The notes under the pieces are model-generated. The model ran no database searches. It had not been told where the DNA came from and saw only the letters and a program-made list of their open reading frames with translations. Below are positions 1-5,672 of a DNA stretch of 6,264 bases, piece after piece (within the stretch, counting starts at the first letter, position 1; the number at the start of each line of letters is the position of its first letter). A program made the translations under genes and the position numbers. Source of the DNA: Planctomycetes bacterium RBG_16_41_13 (GTDB taxonomy: Bacteria > Planctomycetota > Brocadiia > Brocadiales > Brocadiaceae); NCBI GenBank assembly GCA_001828295.1, contig MHYI01000010.1, forward strand, positions 1 to 6,264, in the 5' to 3' direction.

Positions 1-1
1 A

Positions 2-415
2 AAAAGTGTTCTTGACAAGGTGGTAAAACGCCTTGCCGATGCAGGCATGCTGGTGAGTCTTTTTATAGACCCTGAAGAAGAACAGATTGTGGCTGCAAAA
101 GAGGTTGGGGCTCAATTTATAGAACTACATACAGGTAATTATGCAAATGCGAAGGATGTGGACTTAAGGGCGAAATGGATGGAAAAACTAAGGCAAGGCA
201 TTAAGGTTGCGCATGGTTTAGGTTTAAGGGTAAATGCAGGGCATGGGCTAACCTATCAAAATGTTGGGTCTATCGTGGAATCATTGGATGTGGAAGAGTT
301 GCATATCGGGCATAGCATCGTTTCCCGGTCTGTTTTTGTCGGAATACAAAAAGCCGTGCAGGAAATGAAGGATTTGATTTTCAGGCACAGTATGGCAAAA
401 CATCGTTCCGGTTAA
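2..415 (+). CDS. pdxJ: Pyridoxine 5'-phosphate synthase, C-terminal part (cut by window start)
   Basis: PdxJ condenses 1-deoxy-D-xylulose 5-phosphate with 3-amino-2-oxopropyl phosphate to make pyridoxine 5'-phosphate, the last ring-forming step of the DXP-dependent vitamin B6 pathway in the cytoplasm. The reading frame is open to the window edge, so the GTG at position 20 is an internal valine and not a start. About 137 residues of a protein that is usually near 240 are present. Recognisable family blocks are VSLFIDP, the FIELHTGNYANA strand, the phosphate-binding loop NAGHGLTYQNV and the ELHIGHSIVSRSVF segment near the end, followed by the usual closing helix (KAVQEMKDLI). These blocks cover the last strands of the TIM barrel. 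The tail after that helix is short and normal. The stop codon lies inside a small palindrome (408-421). No downstream gene is close: dapA starts 626 bases later, so pdxJ probably ends its own transcript. Confidence 0.95.
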   Translation, partial: KSVLDKVVKRLADAGMLVSLFIDPEEEQIVAAKEVGAQFIELHTGNYANAKDVDLRAKWMEKLRQGIKVAHGLGLRVNAGHGLTYQNVGSIVESLDVEELHIGHSIVSRSVFVGIQKAVQEMKDLIFRHSMAKHRSG

Positions 416-421
416 AACCGG
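408..421 (+). terminator. Small palindrome across the pdxJ stop codon
   Basis: The arms ccggtt and aaccgg are perfectly complementary with two bases between them, and the TAA stop (413-415) lies in the centre. As RNA it would fold with a four- to five-base GC-rich stem. No run of T follows, so it is not a canonical intrinsic terminator. It may be a weak pause or a 3'-end stabilising hairpin. Confidence 0.35.
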
Positions 422-548
422 CAGAACGGTCACGCATCTGTCCCCAGCGGTTCCGGGCCGGCGCAATCATCCATGATTGAAACGAAACGTTTTGCCTGTT
501 TCCTATGCCCGCTGCCAGTTCGTAACGTGCAAACCAATACCCAACACA

Positions 549-573
549 TGGTTCAATTGAAAAGATTGAACCA
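549..573. repeat. Inverted repeat, 9-base stem
   Basis: The arms tggttcaat (549-557) and attgaacca (565-573) are perfect reverse complements around a seven-base loop. A smaller hairpin, tcgcc-aaa-ggcga (583-595), follows ten bases later. No T-run follows either of them, so a terminator role is not supported. Confidence 0.6.
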
Positions 574-711
574 GCCATGCGTTCGCCAAAGGCGATACGT
601 TCAATAAACGATTGCATTTCAAGAGGTAGAGAGATACCCGGAAAGTTCGTAACACTTTAGTTTTTTGAAAAATCCATCCATGCTTTACCCTCAAGGAAGC
701 CTCCCCCTTTA

Positions 712-728
712 CTCCCCCCGGAGGGGAG
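712..728. repeat. C/G-rich palindrome
   Basis: The arms ctcccc (712-717) and ggggag (723-728) pair around a five-base centre. It lies in a strongly C-rich then G-rich stretch (about 701-760), unlike the surrounding AT-richer DNA. Confidence 0.45.
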
Positions 729-792
729 ACAATCCTCACCCATTGGGGGTGCAGGGGTTGCAAAATACTTTAGTATGGGGACTAGCTGATTT

Positions 793-827
793 TAACCCTG
801 ACAAAGTTTCAAACTCTGTCAGGGTTA
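793..827. repeat. Long composite palindrome (REP-like)
   Basis: The arms taaccctgaca (793-803) and tgtcagggtta (817-827) are perfect 11-base complements. Inside, agttt (805-809) and aaact (811-815) pair again around a single base, separated from the outer stem by one A/C mismatch. The whole 35 bases are therefore nearly a perfect palindrome. No T-run follows on either strand. Its form suits a dispersed extragenic palindrome better than a terminator. Confidence 0.75.
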
Positions 828-874
828 CGGAATAGCCTGAAGTCATGGCTAAAGCCGGTTTTTTTACGAATATC

Positions 875-892
875 TCCGCACTGAAGTGCGGA
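875..892. repeat. Hairpin with 7-base stem and TGAA loop
   Basis: The arms tccgcac (875-881) and gtgcgga (886-892) are perfect complements around the four-base loop tgaa. It lies 47 bases after the larger palindrome and within the same bracketed region. Confidence 0.6.
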
Positions 893-1028
893 ATTAATTG
901 AAGCCCCCCCCATTGGGGATGACAGGTGGGGCGGCTTACGCATGAATGTGAACGTATCCCCGGCGCCAGTCGGGAATGTGTGTTGTAATCATAAAAGTTG
1001 AAACTTTTTTCCAAAAAACTAAATTGTT

Positions 1029-1034
1029 AAGGAG
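1029..1034 (+). promoter_or_regulatory. Ribosome binding site of dapA
   Basis: The sequence aaggag ends seven bases before the ATG at 1042. This decides the dapA start in favour of 1042 over the in-frame ATG at 976, which has no such site and would add 22 residues not typical of the family. Confidence 0.85.
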
Positions 1035-1041
1035 CTTGATT

Positions 1042-1911
1042 ATGTTTAAAGGTTCCCTTGTGGCCTTGGTAACCCCTTTTAATAATGGACAAGTTGATTA
1101 TAAAAAATTAAAGGAGCTTGTTGAATTTCATATTGAGAACGGAACAAATGGAATCGTTCCCTGCGGCACAACCGGAGAGGCCGCAACGCTTTCTTTTGAA
1201 GAACATGAACAGGTGGTAAGCGAGGTGGTAACTTATGTATCCGGCAGGATACCCGTTATCGCGGGAGCGGGTTCGAACAATACCAAAGAAGCCATCCATT
1301 TGACAAAACATGCCAGAAAAACAGGGGCGGACGGCGCCCTGGTCATTACCCCTTATTATAATAAACCAACCCCTGAAGGGCTTTACCGACATTATAAAGC
1401 AATAGCAGAAGAGGTTGATATTCCCATTGTAATATATAATGTACCTTCCAGGACGGGTATTTCTATTTTGCCCGAAACCGTGGCAAGGCTTGCTGAAATA
1501 AAAAACATTGTGGCAATAAAAGATGCTACCGGGAATATCGATCAGGCAACGAAAATAATGCAATTGTGTGACATAACGGTTCTTTCCGGTGAAGATTCCC
1601 TTATCCTCCCCATTATGTCCGTGGGAGGGAAAGGGGTAATATCGGTAACCGCCAATATAGCCCCGGCCGATACTGCTGCTCTCGTCAGGCATTGTTTAGA
1701 AGGCAATTTTGGGAAGGCGCTGGAATACCACTACAAGCTCTTTCCGTTATGTAAAGGGATGTTTATTGAGACAAATCCCATTCCTGTCAAGACGGCTATG
1801 AAATTATTAGGGAGGCTAAACGGCGAGATGCGTTTGCCGCTGTGCGAGATAACGAAAGAAAATGAGGAAATACTAAAGACTGTATTAGAAGATTATGGAT
1901 TATTATCATAG
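1042..1911 (+). CDS. dapA: 4-hydroxy-tetrahydrodipicolinate synthase
   Basis: DapA condenses pyruvate with L-aspartate semialdehyde, the first committed step to diaminopimelate and lysine, in the cytoplasm. The product is 289 residues, the normal family length, when started at the ATG with a good ribosome binding site. The fold is a single TIM barrel. Key residues are visible: the GTTGE loop with Thr43 and Thr44, Tyr106, Tyr132 in the IYNVPSRTG block, Arg137 and the Schiff-base lysine Lys160 in the AIKDATGN block. These correspond to E. coli Thr44, Thr45, Tyr107, Tyr133, Arg138 and Lys161. At the lysine-feedback pocket, His55, Asn79, Glu83 and Tyr105 match the E. coli positions, but the E. 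coli His53 position is Phe52 here, so sensitivity to lysine cannot be assumed. The gene is followed after 11 bases by folE and is probably its operon partner. An N-acetylneuraminate lyase role is less likely given the dapA-type active site. Confidence 0.96.
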   Translation: MFKGSLVALVTPFNNGQVDYKKLKELVEFHIENGTNGIVPCGTTGEAATLSFEEHEQVVSEVVTYVSGRIPVIAGAGSNNTKEAIHLTKHARKTGADGALVITPYYNKPTPEGLYRHYKAIAEEVDIPIVIYNVPSRTGISILPETVARLAEIKNIVAIKDATGNIDQATKIMQLCDITVLSGEDSLILPIMSVGGKGVISVTANIAPADTAALVRHCLEGNFGKALEYHYKLFPLCKGMFIETNPIPVKTAMKLLGRLNGEMRLPLCEITKENEEILKTVLEDYGLLS

Positions 1912-1916
1912 AGGAG
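1912..1916 (+). promoter_or_regulatory. Ribosome binding site of folE, abutting the dapA stop
   Basis: The sequence aggag begins directly after the dapA TAG (1909-1911) and lies six bases before a TTG start codon. Together with the 11-base gap it indicates translation of folE from the dapA transcript, possibly with coupling. A run of seven T (1918-1924) fills the space up to the start codon and supplies its first two bases. Confidence 0.75.
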
Positions 1917-1922
1917 CTTTTT

Positions 1923-2486
1923 TTGATAGATAAGGAAAAAATTCAGGCAGCTATACGCTTATTTATAGAAGGCATCGGAGAAGACCCCAACCGTGAAGGA
2001 TTGCAGGAAACACCGGAAAGGGTTGCCGAAATGTGCGAAGAGATATTTGCGGGTATCGGGCAGGATTCTCACTCCGTAATTAAGGTATTAAAATCTGAAA
2101 AATATGATGAAATAGTCCTTTTAAAAGACATTCCTTTTTATTCCATGTGTGAACACCATCTCCTTCCTTTCAGCGGAGTTGCTCATGTTGCCTATATCCC
2201 TCAGGGGAACAGGGTAACGGGCATCAGTAAACTTGCCAGAGTGGTTAATATTGAAGCAAGGCGGCCTCAGGTACAGGAAAGGCTTACTACGGATATTGCC
2301 GAATCCATCATGAAGGCTTTAAAACCCAAGGGTGTTCTCACCATTATTGAAGCAGAACATCTCTGTATGACCATGCGGGGAATAAAAAAACCGGGGACAA
2401 AGGTGTTGACTTCCGTAGTAAGAGGCATCTTTCGCGATAATCCTGCCACCCGGGCGGAAGTCATGGCATTAATCAAGGGACATTAA
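1923..2486 (+). CDS. folE: GTP cyclohydrolase I (FolE1 type)
   Basis: This enzyme converts GTP to 7,8-dihydroneopterin triphosphate, the first step to tetrahydrofolate and other pterins, as a cytoplasmic homodecamer. The 187 residues cover the whole family. The N-terminal helix block [19 protein letters not shown] (19-37) is typical. Zinc ligands are present as Cys76 and His79 in the [10 protein letters not shown] motif and Cys148 in EHLCMTMRG; His78 and His146 match the catalytic histidines. The [12 protein letters not shown] block (98-109) and the closing VRGIF segment are also intact. The start is a TTG, chosen because it has a well-spaced aggag and because the next in-frame ATG (residue 37) would remove conserved sequence. 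It follows dapA by 11 bases and precedes the efflux gene by 33. Pairing folate with lysine synthesis has no obvious pathway logic and probably reflects a general housekeeping operon. Confidence 0.96.
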   Translation: MIDKEKIQAAIRLFIEGIGEDPNREGLQETPERVAEMCEEIFAGIGQDSHSVIKVLKSEKYDEIVLLKDIPFYSMCEHHLLPFSGVAHVAYIPQGNRVTGISKLARVVNIEARRPQVQERLTTDIAESIMKALKPKGVLTIIEAEHLCMTMRGIKKPGTKVLTSVVRGIFRDNPATRAEVMALIKGH

Positions 2487-2502
2487 AAACCCAAGGTTTT
2501 AA
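2483..2502 (+). terminator. Palindrome across the folE stop codon
   Basis: The arms ttaaaa(a)cc and ggttttaa pair over eight bases with one bulged A around a short caa loop. The TAA stop (2484-2486) is in the left arm. It lacks a T-run after the stem, so full termination before the next gene, 18 bases on, is doubtful. A pause or mRNA-end hairpin is possible. Confidence 0.35.
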
Positions 2503-2519
2503 TACTTAATCGAGACATT

Positions 2520-4187
2520 ATGCGAAGAAGAAAGATATTTGACAAAATAGTGGCATTCGTACATGGGACGGAGAAAAAATGTACAGAAAAGCCATGTATA
2601 TTTACGGCGATGTATCGTTTGCTCATTGTGTTTGCCCTCTTCCTTTACAACGGAAATATGGTCGCCGGAGAGGCAAAAAACGTGGACGAAAAATTGTCGC
2701 GGGCAGCACTGTCTCCATCGGTTGAAATGCATTCAGATATGAAGTTTATGAATATCGGTCTGAAAGACAGCATTGTACATGCATTAAAAAATAATTTTGA
2801 TATTGAGATATCACGATTAGATACGAAGGCACGAGGTCATGACATTGCAATAGAAAAGGCGGTATTTGATCCTGCCTTAGAGATAACAGGAGGCATTGAT
2901 AATACAAAAACACCCATTAACAGCGCACTGGTAAGTGGAGAAACAACCACTACCGAGACAATTCCTTTTGTTTCTGAAGGAAAGACGGGGAATGCTGTTT
3001 TACGATCTCTGATACCTACCGGCGCGACTCTTTCTTTAGAATACAATTTGTTTCGGCAATTTGTAGATCCACAGGCGTTTACGTTGCTTACTCCAACGTA
3101 TGAAAATTACATAGAAGCAAAGATTACACAGCCTTTGTTAAAAGGAGCCGGCTGGTTTTATAACCGAAGCCCCATTTATATTGCAAGAAATAATAAAAAG
3201 ATATCACTTGCACAATTTAAAAGCACTGCTATTGAAGTTTCCAATGCTGTTCAAGAGGCGTATTGGAATTTCGTAAAGGCAATTGAGGATTTGAAAGTGG
3301 CAAAAAAATCCCTGGAACGAGCGGAAGATTTACTGCGGAAGAATAAAATAGAGGTAGAATCCGGAACCCTTGCACCCATCGAAATTATTGAAGCAGAGTC
3401 GGGAGTGGCGTCACGGGTAGAAGCAATAATTTCCGCTGAAAATGCAATCAGGGACAAAGAAGATGAATTGAAAAGAATAATGAATCTAGCAGACAGTGAG
3501 ATTATTTCTGATGTGGAAATTGTGCCCGTTGACAAACCTGCATTCGAGCCGAAAGACGTTCCGCTGAAAGAGACAATTAAAATTGCAATGGAAAAACGTC
3601 CTGAATTAAAGGAATTGCAAATAGGGGTTGAAAATGCGGGCATGGAAGTAAGAAGGAAAAAGAATGAATTGTTTCCTAAATTGGACATTACTGGTGGAGT
3701 TCGTTATTCGGGGCTTGGGGAGAACGCTCCGGGCGCCCACGACTCTACATTTTCAGAGGATTTTCAGGGAGAATTTATCACCCTGACCCTTGAAATTCCT
3801 ATCGGCAACAGGGCTGCCAGAAATGGATACAAGAAAGCAAAACTTGATAAAGAACAGTCTGCCCTGAATGTAAAAAAGAAAGAACTGGATATTGTTGTGG
3901 AGGTACGAGGGTCGGTTCGTGAAGTAATGACGAACATTGAAAGGGTTAGGGCCACCAGAAAGGCGAGGGAATTAGCACAAAAAAGACTGGAAGTCGAAGA
4001 AAAGAAATACAGCGTGGGACGATCAACCAGCCTGGAAATTCTCCGCGCCCAGGAGGATTTGGCCACTGCAGAAGGGAATGAAACAAAGGCGATCATTGAT
4101 TATGAAATATCACGTGGTAGTCTCGAAGCAGCAAAGGGAACTATTCTCGACGTCTATAATATTCAGGTAGAAGACGACCTTACATGA
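2520..4187 (+). CDS. TolC-type outer-membrane efflux protein
   Basis: TolC-family proteins form trimeric channels, a barrel in the outer membrane plus a long periplasmic coiled-coil tunnel, and export drugs, metals or proteins together with an inner-membrane pump and adaptor. From the ATG at 2520 the product is 555 residues. An in-frame ATG at 2610 (residue 31) begins a cleaner signal peptide (MYRLLIVFALF, then small residues near 48-52) and gives 525 residues; neither start has a strong ribosome binding site, so the start is uncertain. Two related outer-membrane-efflux domains follow, roughly residues 75-320 and 345-545. Diagnostic pieces are TQPLLKGAG (203-211), long charged helices at 232-320 and 430-540, KRPELKELQ (359-367), and the paired turns VESGTLAPIEIIEAES and YSVGRSTSLEILRAQED, which show the internal duplication. 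No adaptor or pump gene is adjacent. The substrate cannot be told. Confidence 0.9.
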   Translation: MRRRKIFDKIVAFVHGTEKKCTEKPCIFTAMYRLLIVFALFLYNGNMVAGEAKNVDEKLSRAALSPSVEMHSDMKFMNIGLKDSIVHALKNNFDIEISRLDTKARGHDIAIEKAVFDPALEITGGIDNTKTPINSALVSGETTTTETIPFVSEGKTGNAVLRSLIPTGATLSLEYNLFRQFVDPQAFTLLTPTYENYIEAKITQPLLKGAGWFYNRSPIYIARNNKKISLAQFKSTAIEVSNAVQEAYWNFVKAIEDLKVAKKSLERAEDLLRKNKIEVESGTLAPIEIIEAESGVASRVEAIISAENAIRDKEDELKRIMNLADSEIISDVEIVPVDKPAFEPKDVPLKETIKIAMEKRPELKELQIGVENAGMEVRRKKNELFPKLDITGGVRYSGLGENAPGAHDSTFSEDFQGEFITLTLEIPIGNRAARNGYKKAKLDKEQSALNVKKKELDIVVEVRGSVREVMTNIERVRATRKARELAQKRLEVEEKKYSVGRSTSLEILRAQEDLATAEGNETKAIIDYEISRGSLEAAKGTILDVYNIQVEDDLT

Positions 4188-4194
4188 TGTAAGG
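4178..4194 (+). terminator. Palindrome across the efflux-gene stop codon
   Basis: The arms ccttacat (4178-4185) and atgtaagg (4187-4194) are perfect complements around one base, and the TGA stop (4185-4187) is at the centre. As RNA it would form a six-base stem with a five-base loop. No T-run follows. A second hairpin, tcagga/tcctga (4313-4318 and 4324-4329), lies further down. The two - strand features that follow mean transcription from this gene should stop somewhere in 4190-4410. Confidence 0.4.
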
Positions 4195-4398
4195 CACATA
4201 GAAGAATTTAATATGCCTGTAATTGTCCTTTCTGCCAAGGTGAGAAATCCTAAGATACCCCACTTCGCTCAGTCCTCAGTCTCCAGCAAAGATAAGGAAC
4301 GGTACGTAAGGATCAGGATAGTTTCCTGAAATACCTTCTTTAAATGATGCGTTGAAAAAAACGAGGTAAGGTTTTGGAGGACATTTGAGCAGGGATAT

Positions 4399-4415
4399 GC
4401 ATTTTAAATAAATGC
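4399..4415. repeat. Inverted repeat overlapping the tRNA 3' end
   Basis: The arms gcattt (4399-4404) and aaatgc (4410-4415) are complementary around five bases. The right arm includes the last three bases of the tRNA gene. In the precursor this could pair the tRNA 3' end with its trailer. It is not a clear terminator, and the short arms could be chance. Confidence 0.3.
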
Positions 4416-4498
4416 CAGAGGTGGGACTTGAACCCACACCACCGGTGAAGATGACCAGATTTTGAGTCTGGCGTGTCTGCCAATTCCACCACTCTGGC
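4413..4498 (-). tRNA. tRNA-Leu, anticodon CAA (reads UUG)
   Basis: Read on the - strand, an 86-base class II tRNA folds well. The acceptor stem GCCAGAG pairs with CTCTGGC, with discriminator A at 4413. The D stem GTG/CAC encloses the AATTGG type of loop. The anticodon stem CCAGA/TCTGG encloses the loop CTCAAAA with anticodon CAA at 4462-4464. A long variable arm of about 17 bases (stem CATC/GGTG) is typical of leucine tRNAs, and the T stem GTGGG/CCCAC carries the loop TTCAAGT. The CCA end is not encoded. The gene points toward the efflux gene and has its own promoter upstream. Confidence 0.97.
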
Positions 4499-4510
4499 TA
4501 AGTTTTATCC

Positions 4511-4538
4511 AGTATAATATTTTCCCGTAAATTATCAA
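4511..4538 (-). promoter_or_regulatory. Promoter of tRNA-Leu
   Basis: On the - strand a TTGATA box (4533-4538) is followed after 16 bases by TATACT (4511-4516). Each differs from the sigma-70 consensus at one or two bases. The expected transcript start falls about five bases before the mature tRNA 5' end, as is common for tRNA genes. Confidence 0.75.
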
Positions 4539-4654
4539 TGGTAATTTCTATTATATTTTTCTGTGTTTCTCTATTTTCTTTTTTTATTTTATTGGTTCTC
4601 GTTTAGCCTGTAAAATCGAAAAATCAAAAATATCCGACCCTGACACCTCAGGCA

Positions 4655-4882
4655 CTACCCAGTCAAACGGCCAATATCCCTCTTTAAACCAAAATGTGCA
4701 TATACTAAACTTAGAATCTCCTCACCATATTCCCACAACATTTCGGATAATTGAATTTCCCCTGCAAGATGATTTAGAACCATAAATGGACCATGTAGCC
4801 GTACCTTATCAACGGTAGTATCCGAAATTGTGGATGACAAAATGGTTTTGCCATTCCTATTTATTTTCCTAATAAAGCTCAT
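4655..4882 (-). pseudogene. N-terminal fragment of an insertion-sequence transposase
   Basis: From the ATG at 4882 the frame gives 75 residues beginning MSFIRKINRNGKT; an in-frame GTG at 4900 would add six residues (HTM repeats) and is less likely. The opening FIRK block followed by KVRLHGPFMVLNHLAGEI, LSEMLWEYGEEILSLVYAH and a final KRDIGRL resembles the first part of DDE transposases of the IS1634/IS4-like group, as I recall them. Those proteins are usually over 400 residues. The catalytic domain with its acidic triad is entirely absent, and the frame ends in a stop after about 15 % of the expected length. I therefore call a decayed remnant. The block between the FIRK start and the KVRLHGP segment also looks shorter than usual. 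Family assignment is by memory of motifs only. A palindrome (4887-4909) stands immediately upstream. Confidence 0.55.
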
Positions 4883-4886
4883 GGTG

Positions 4887-4909
4887 TGCATTGTATGCAC
4901 TACAATGCA
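4887..4909. repeat. Palindrome just upstream of the transposase fragment
   Basis: The arms tgcattgta (4887-4895) and tacaatgca (4901-4909) are perfect 9-base complements around tgcac. On the - strand it ends five bases before the ATG at 4882, where a ribosome binding site would be expected and none is seen. It could limit translation of the transposase or be an operator; it could also be chance in an AT-rich stretch, though nine perfect pairs make that less likely. Confidence 0.6.
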
Positions 4910-5107
4910 TTTTGCAAGCCTTTTTTAAAAAACACCTTATCCTCTGTAATGCTTTATTTATTGGCCTGTTGAGACTGTTTTAACTAATTTTTATTTTGTA
5001 GTGTACAAATTTTGAGGCGAACTTAGGAATTACCTTTAATGCAGAGAACGGTTTGTCCGATAGTATGCTTGTGGAAGTTACAAAGTAACACCGGCAAGAT
5101 GTAGGGT
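4910..5107. other. Gene-free spacer between transposase fragment and antitoxin
   Basis: There is no supported gene. The stretch contains an A6/T6 palindrome (4920-4932), a short repeat tttgta-gtg-tacaaa (4995-5009) and gttac-aaa-gtaac (5077-5089). A 28-codon + strand frame (5002-5088) reads like protein (NFEANLGITFNAENGLSDS) but has no start codon and follows a stop. It may be a remnant of a lost gene or chance. Confidence 0.5.
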
Positions 5108-5668
5108 TTATTTAGGGGTTAGTGCTTTTTCCCTTCTTTCAAGTAAGGCTTTGAGGTCTATAGGACTTGATACATGAAGGGGCTTCTTTTCTTCTTTTAT
5201 TTTAACTTTAAGAAGACAATCCAGCATTCCCGTTGTAATATTGGCAAATGCTTCCTCATGGAACTTTTCTACGCCTTCCTCAATAGACTTATCACCTTTT
5301 GCTAAATGTCTCATTTCTATTAAACATTCCATTAAGGCAAAATAATGATGTTTTACCCGATCTACCAATCTTGTTTCCATGTTAGAAAAACCAATTTCGA
5401 TTTGCATATTGATTGCTGAACAATATTTAGTTAGATCATTCAATGTAAGTTCATTATCAAACGCATTTTCAATTTTTGATATTTTCCCTTGAGTAAATCC
5501 GGCTTTTTCAGCAAGTTCCTTTTGTGTTAATCCGGCTTTGCATCTCATTGCAAATAATGCTTTTGATATTTGTTTATTTTTTATTTCTTCCTCTAATGCT
5601 TTGTTAAAATCTTCTTCATCAGAAATATCTTTGGTCATTTCCAAGACGTTATTATATTTCTTCCCCAT
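5108..5668 (-). CDS. XRE-type helix-turn-helix antitoxin of a type II module
   Basis: The 186-residue product has a lambda-repressor-like DNA-binding domain at about residues 35-92: the core AGLTQKELAEKAGFTQGKISKIEN (45-68) shows the recognition-helix pattern, and LTLNDLTKYCSAINMQIEI closes the domain. Before it is a charged N-terminal helix region (8-34), and after it a mostly helical extension (about 95-186) of unknown fold, ending in lysine-rich sequence. XRE antitoxins are often only about 100 residues, so this one is long; the extension could bind the toxin or mediate oligomerisation. The ATG at 5668 has an AGGGA ribosome binding site (5676-5680) that lies within the end of the toxin gene. 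The toxin stop is four bases upstream, so the two are one transcript. It is expected to neutralise the toxin and repress the shared promoter. Confidence 0.82.
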   Translation of the reverse strand: MGKKYNNVLEMTKDISDEEDFNKALEEEIKNKQISKALFAMRCKAGLTQKELAEKAGFTQGKISKIENAFDNELTLNDLTKYCSAINMQIEIGFSNMETRLVDRVKHHYFALMECLIEMRHLAKGDKSIEEGVEKFHEEAFANITTGMLDCLLKVKIKEEKKPLHVSSPIDLKALLERREKALTPK

Positions 5669-5672
5669 TTTG

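Larger units (their letters stand above)
650..1029. repeat. Region bracketed by a 23-base imperfect inverted repeat
   Basis: Positions 650-672 match the reverse complement of 1007-1029 at 21 of 23 bases; the mismatches are at 655 and 668 on the left arm. The shared core is tttagttttttg. The arms enclose about 334 bases containing the 793-827 and 875-892 hairpins. Terminal inverted arms around non-coding DNA resemble a miniature mobile element, but I see no target-site duplication, and part of the match is a T6 run, which inflates it. The right arm ends on the first base of the dapA ribosome binding site. Confidence 0.45.
416..1041. other. Gene-free, repeat-rich spacer between pdxJ and dapA
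   Basis: I find no convincing gene here. Short open frames exist on the - strand (503-763, 736-1014, 381-617), but they cross obvious palindromes, show no family resemblance I recognise and lack supported starts. The stretch instead holds many inverted repeats (549-573, 583-595, 712-728, 765-776, 793-827, 875-892, 908-918), C- and G-rich runs, and two occurrences of ccattgggg (740-748 and 910-918). It also has a 23-base inverted pair at 650-672 and 1007-1029. This looks like accumulated dispersed repeat DNA rather than a decayed gene. Confidence 0.7.

Noticed and set aside
503..1014. Open frames of 86 and 92 codons on the - strand in the pdxJ-dapA spacer (503-763 and 736-1014)
   Set aside because: They run through palindromes and C/G-rich repeats, show no recognisable domain, and their short shared FQKTK-like piece is just the inverted arm 650-672/1007-1029 being translated.
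998..1025. ttgaaa plus taaatt, 16 bases apart, as a dapA promoter
   Set aside because: The transcript would start at about the ribosome binding site, leaving no leader, and the -10 matches poorly.
976..1041. Upstream in-frame ATG for dapA
   Set aside because: It has no ribosome binding site, and the added residues come from the inverted-repeat arm; the ATG at 1042 matches the family start and has aaggag.
1108..1692. A 194-codon - strand frame inside dapA
   Set aside because: dapA on the + strand is complete with all catalytic residues; the antisense product has unlikely composition (many Tyr, Cys and Arg) and no family resemblance.
3251..3688. A 145-codon - strand frame inside the efflux gene
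   Set aside because: It is Ser/Phe-rich, as expected for the antisense of charged coiled-coil coding sequence, and the + strand gene is well supported.
4213..4329. A 38-codon + strand frame after the efflux gene
   Set aside because: It has no ribosome binding site, low protein-like character and overlaps a hairpin; I see no gene in 4195-4398.
4413..4498. tRNA-Leu as the integration site of a genomic island containing the IS remnant and toxin module
   Set aside because: Those elements lie on the 5' side of the tRNA, whereas islands usually insert at the 3' end, and I find no second copy of the tRNA 3' end in the window.
4603..5020. Terminal inverted repeats for the transposase remnant (gcctgtaaaat at 4606-4616 against gcctcaaaat on the - strand near 5009-5018)
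   Set aside because: The match needs a gap, is short and AT-rich, and no target-site duplication is visible.
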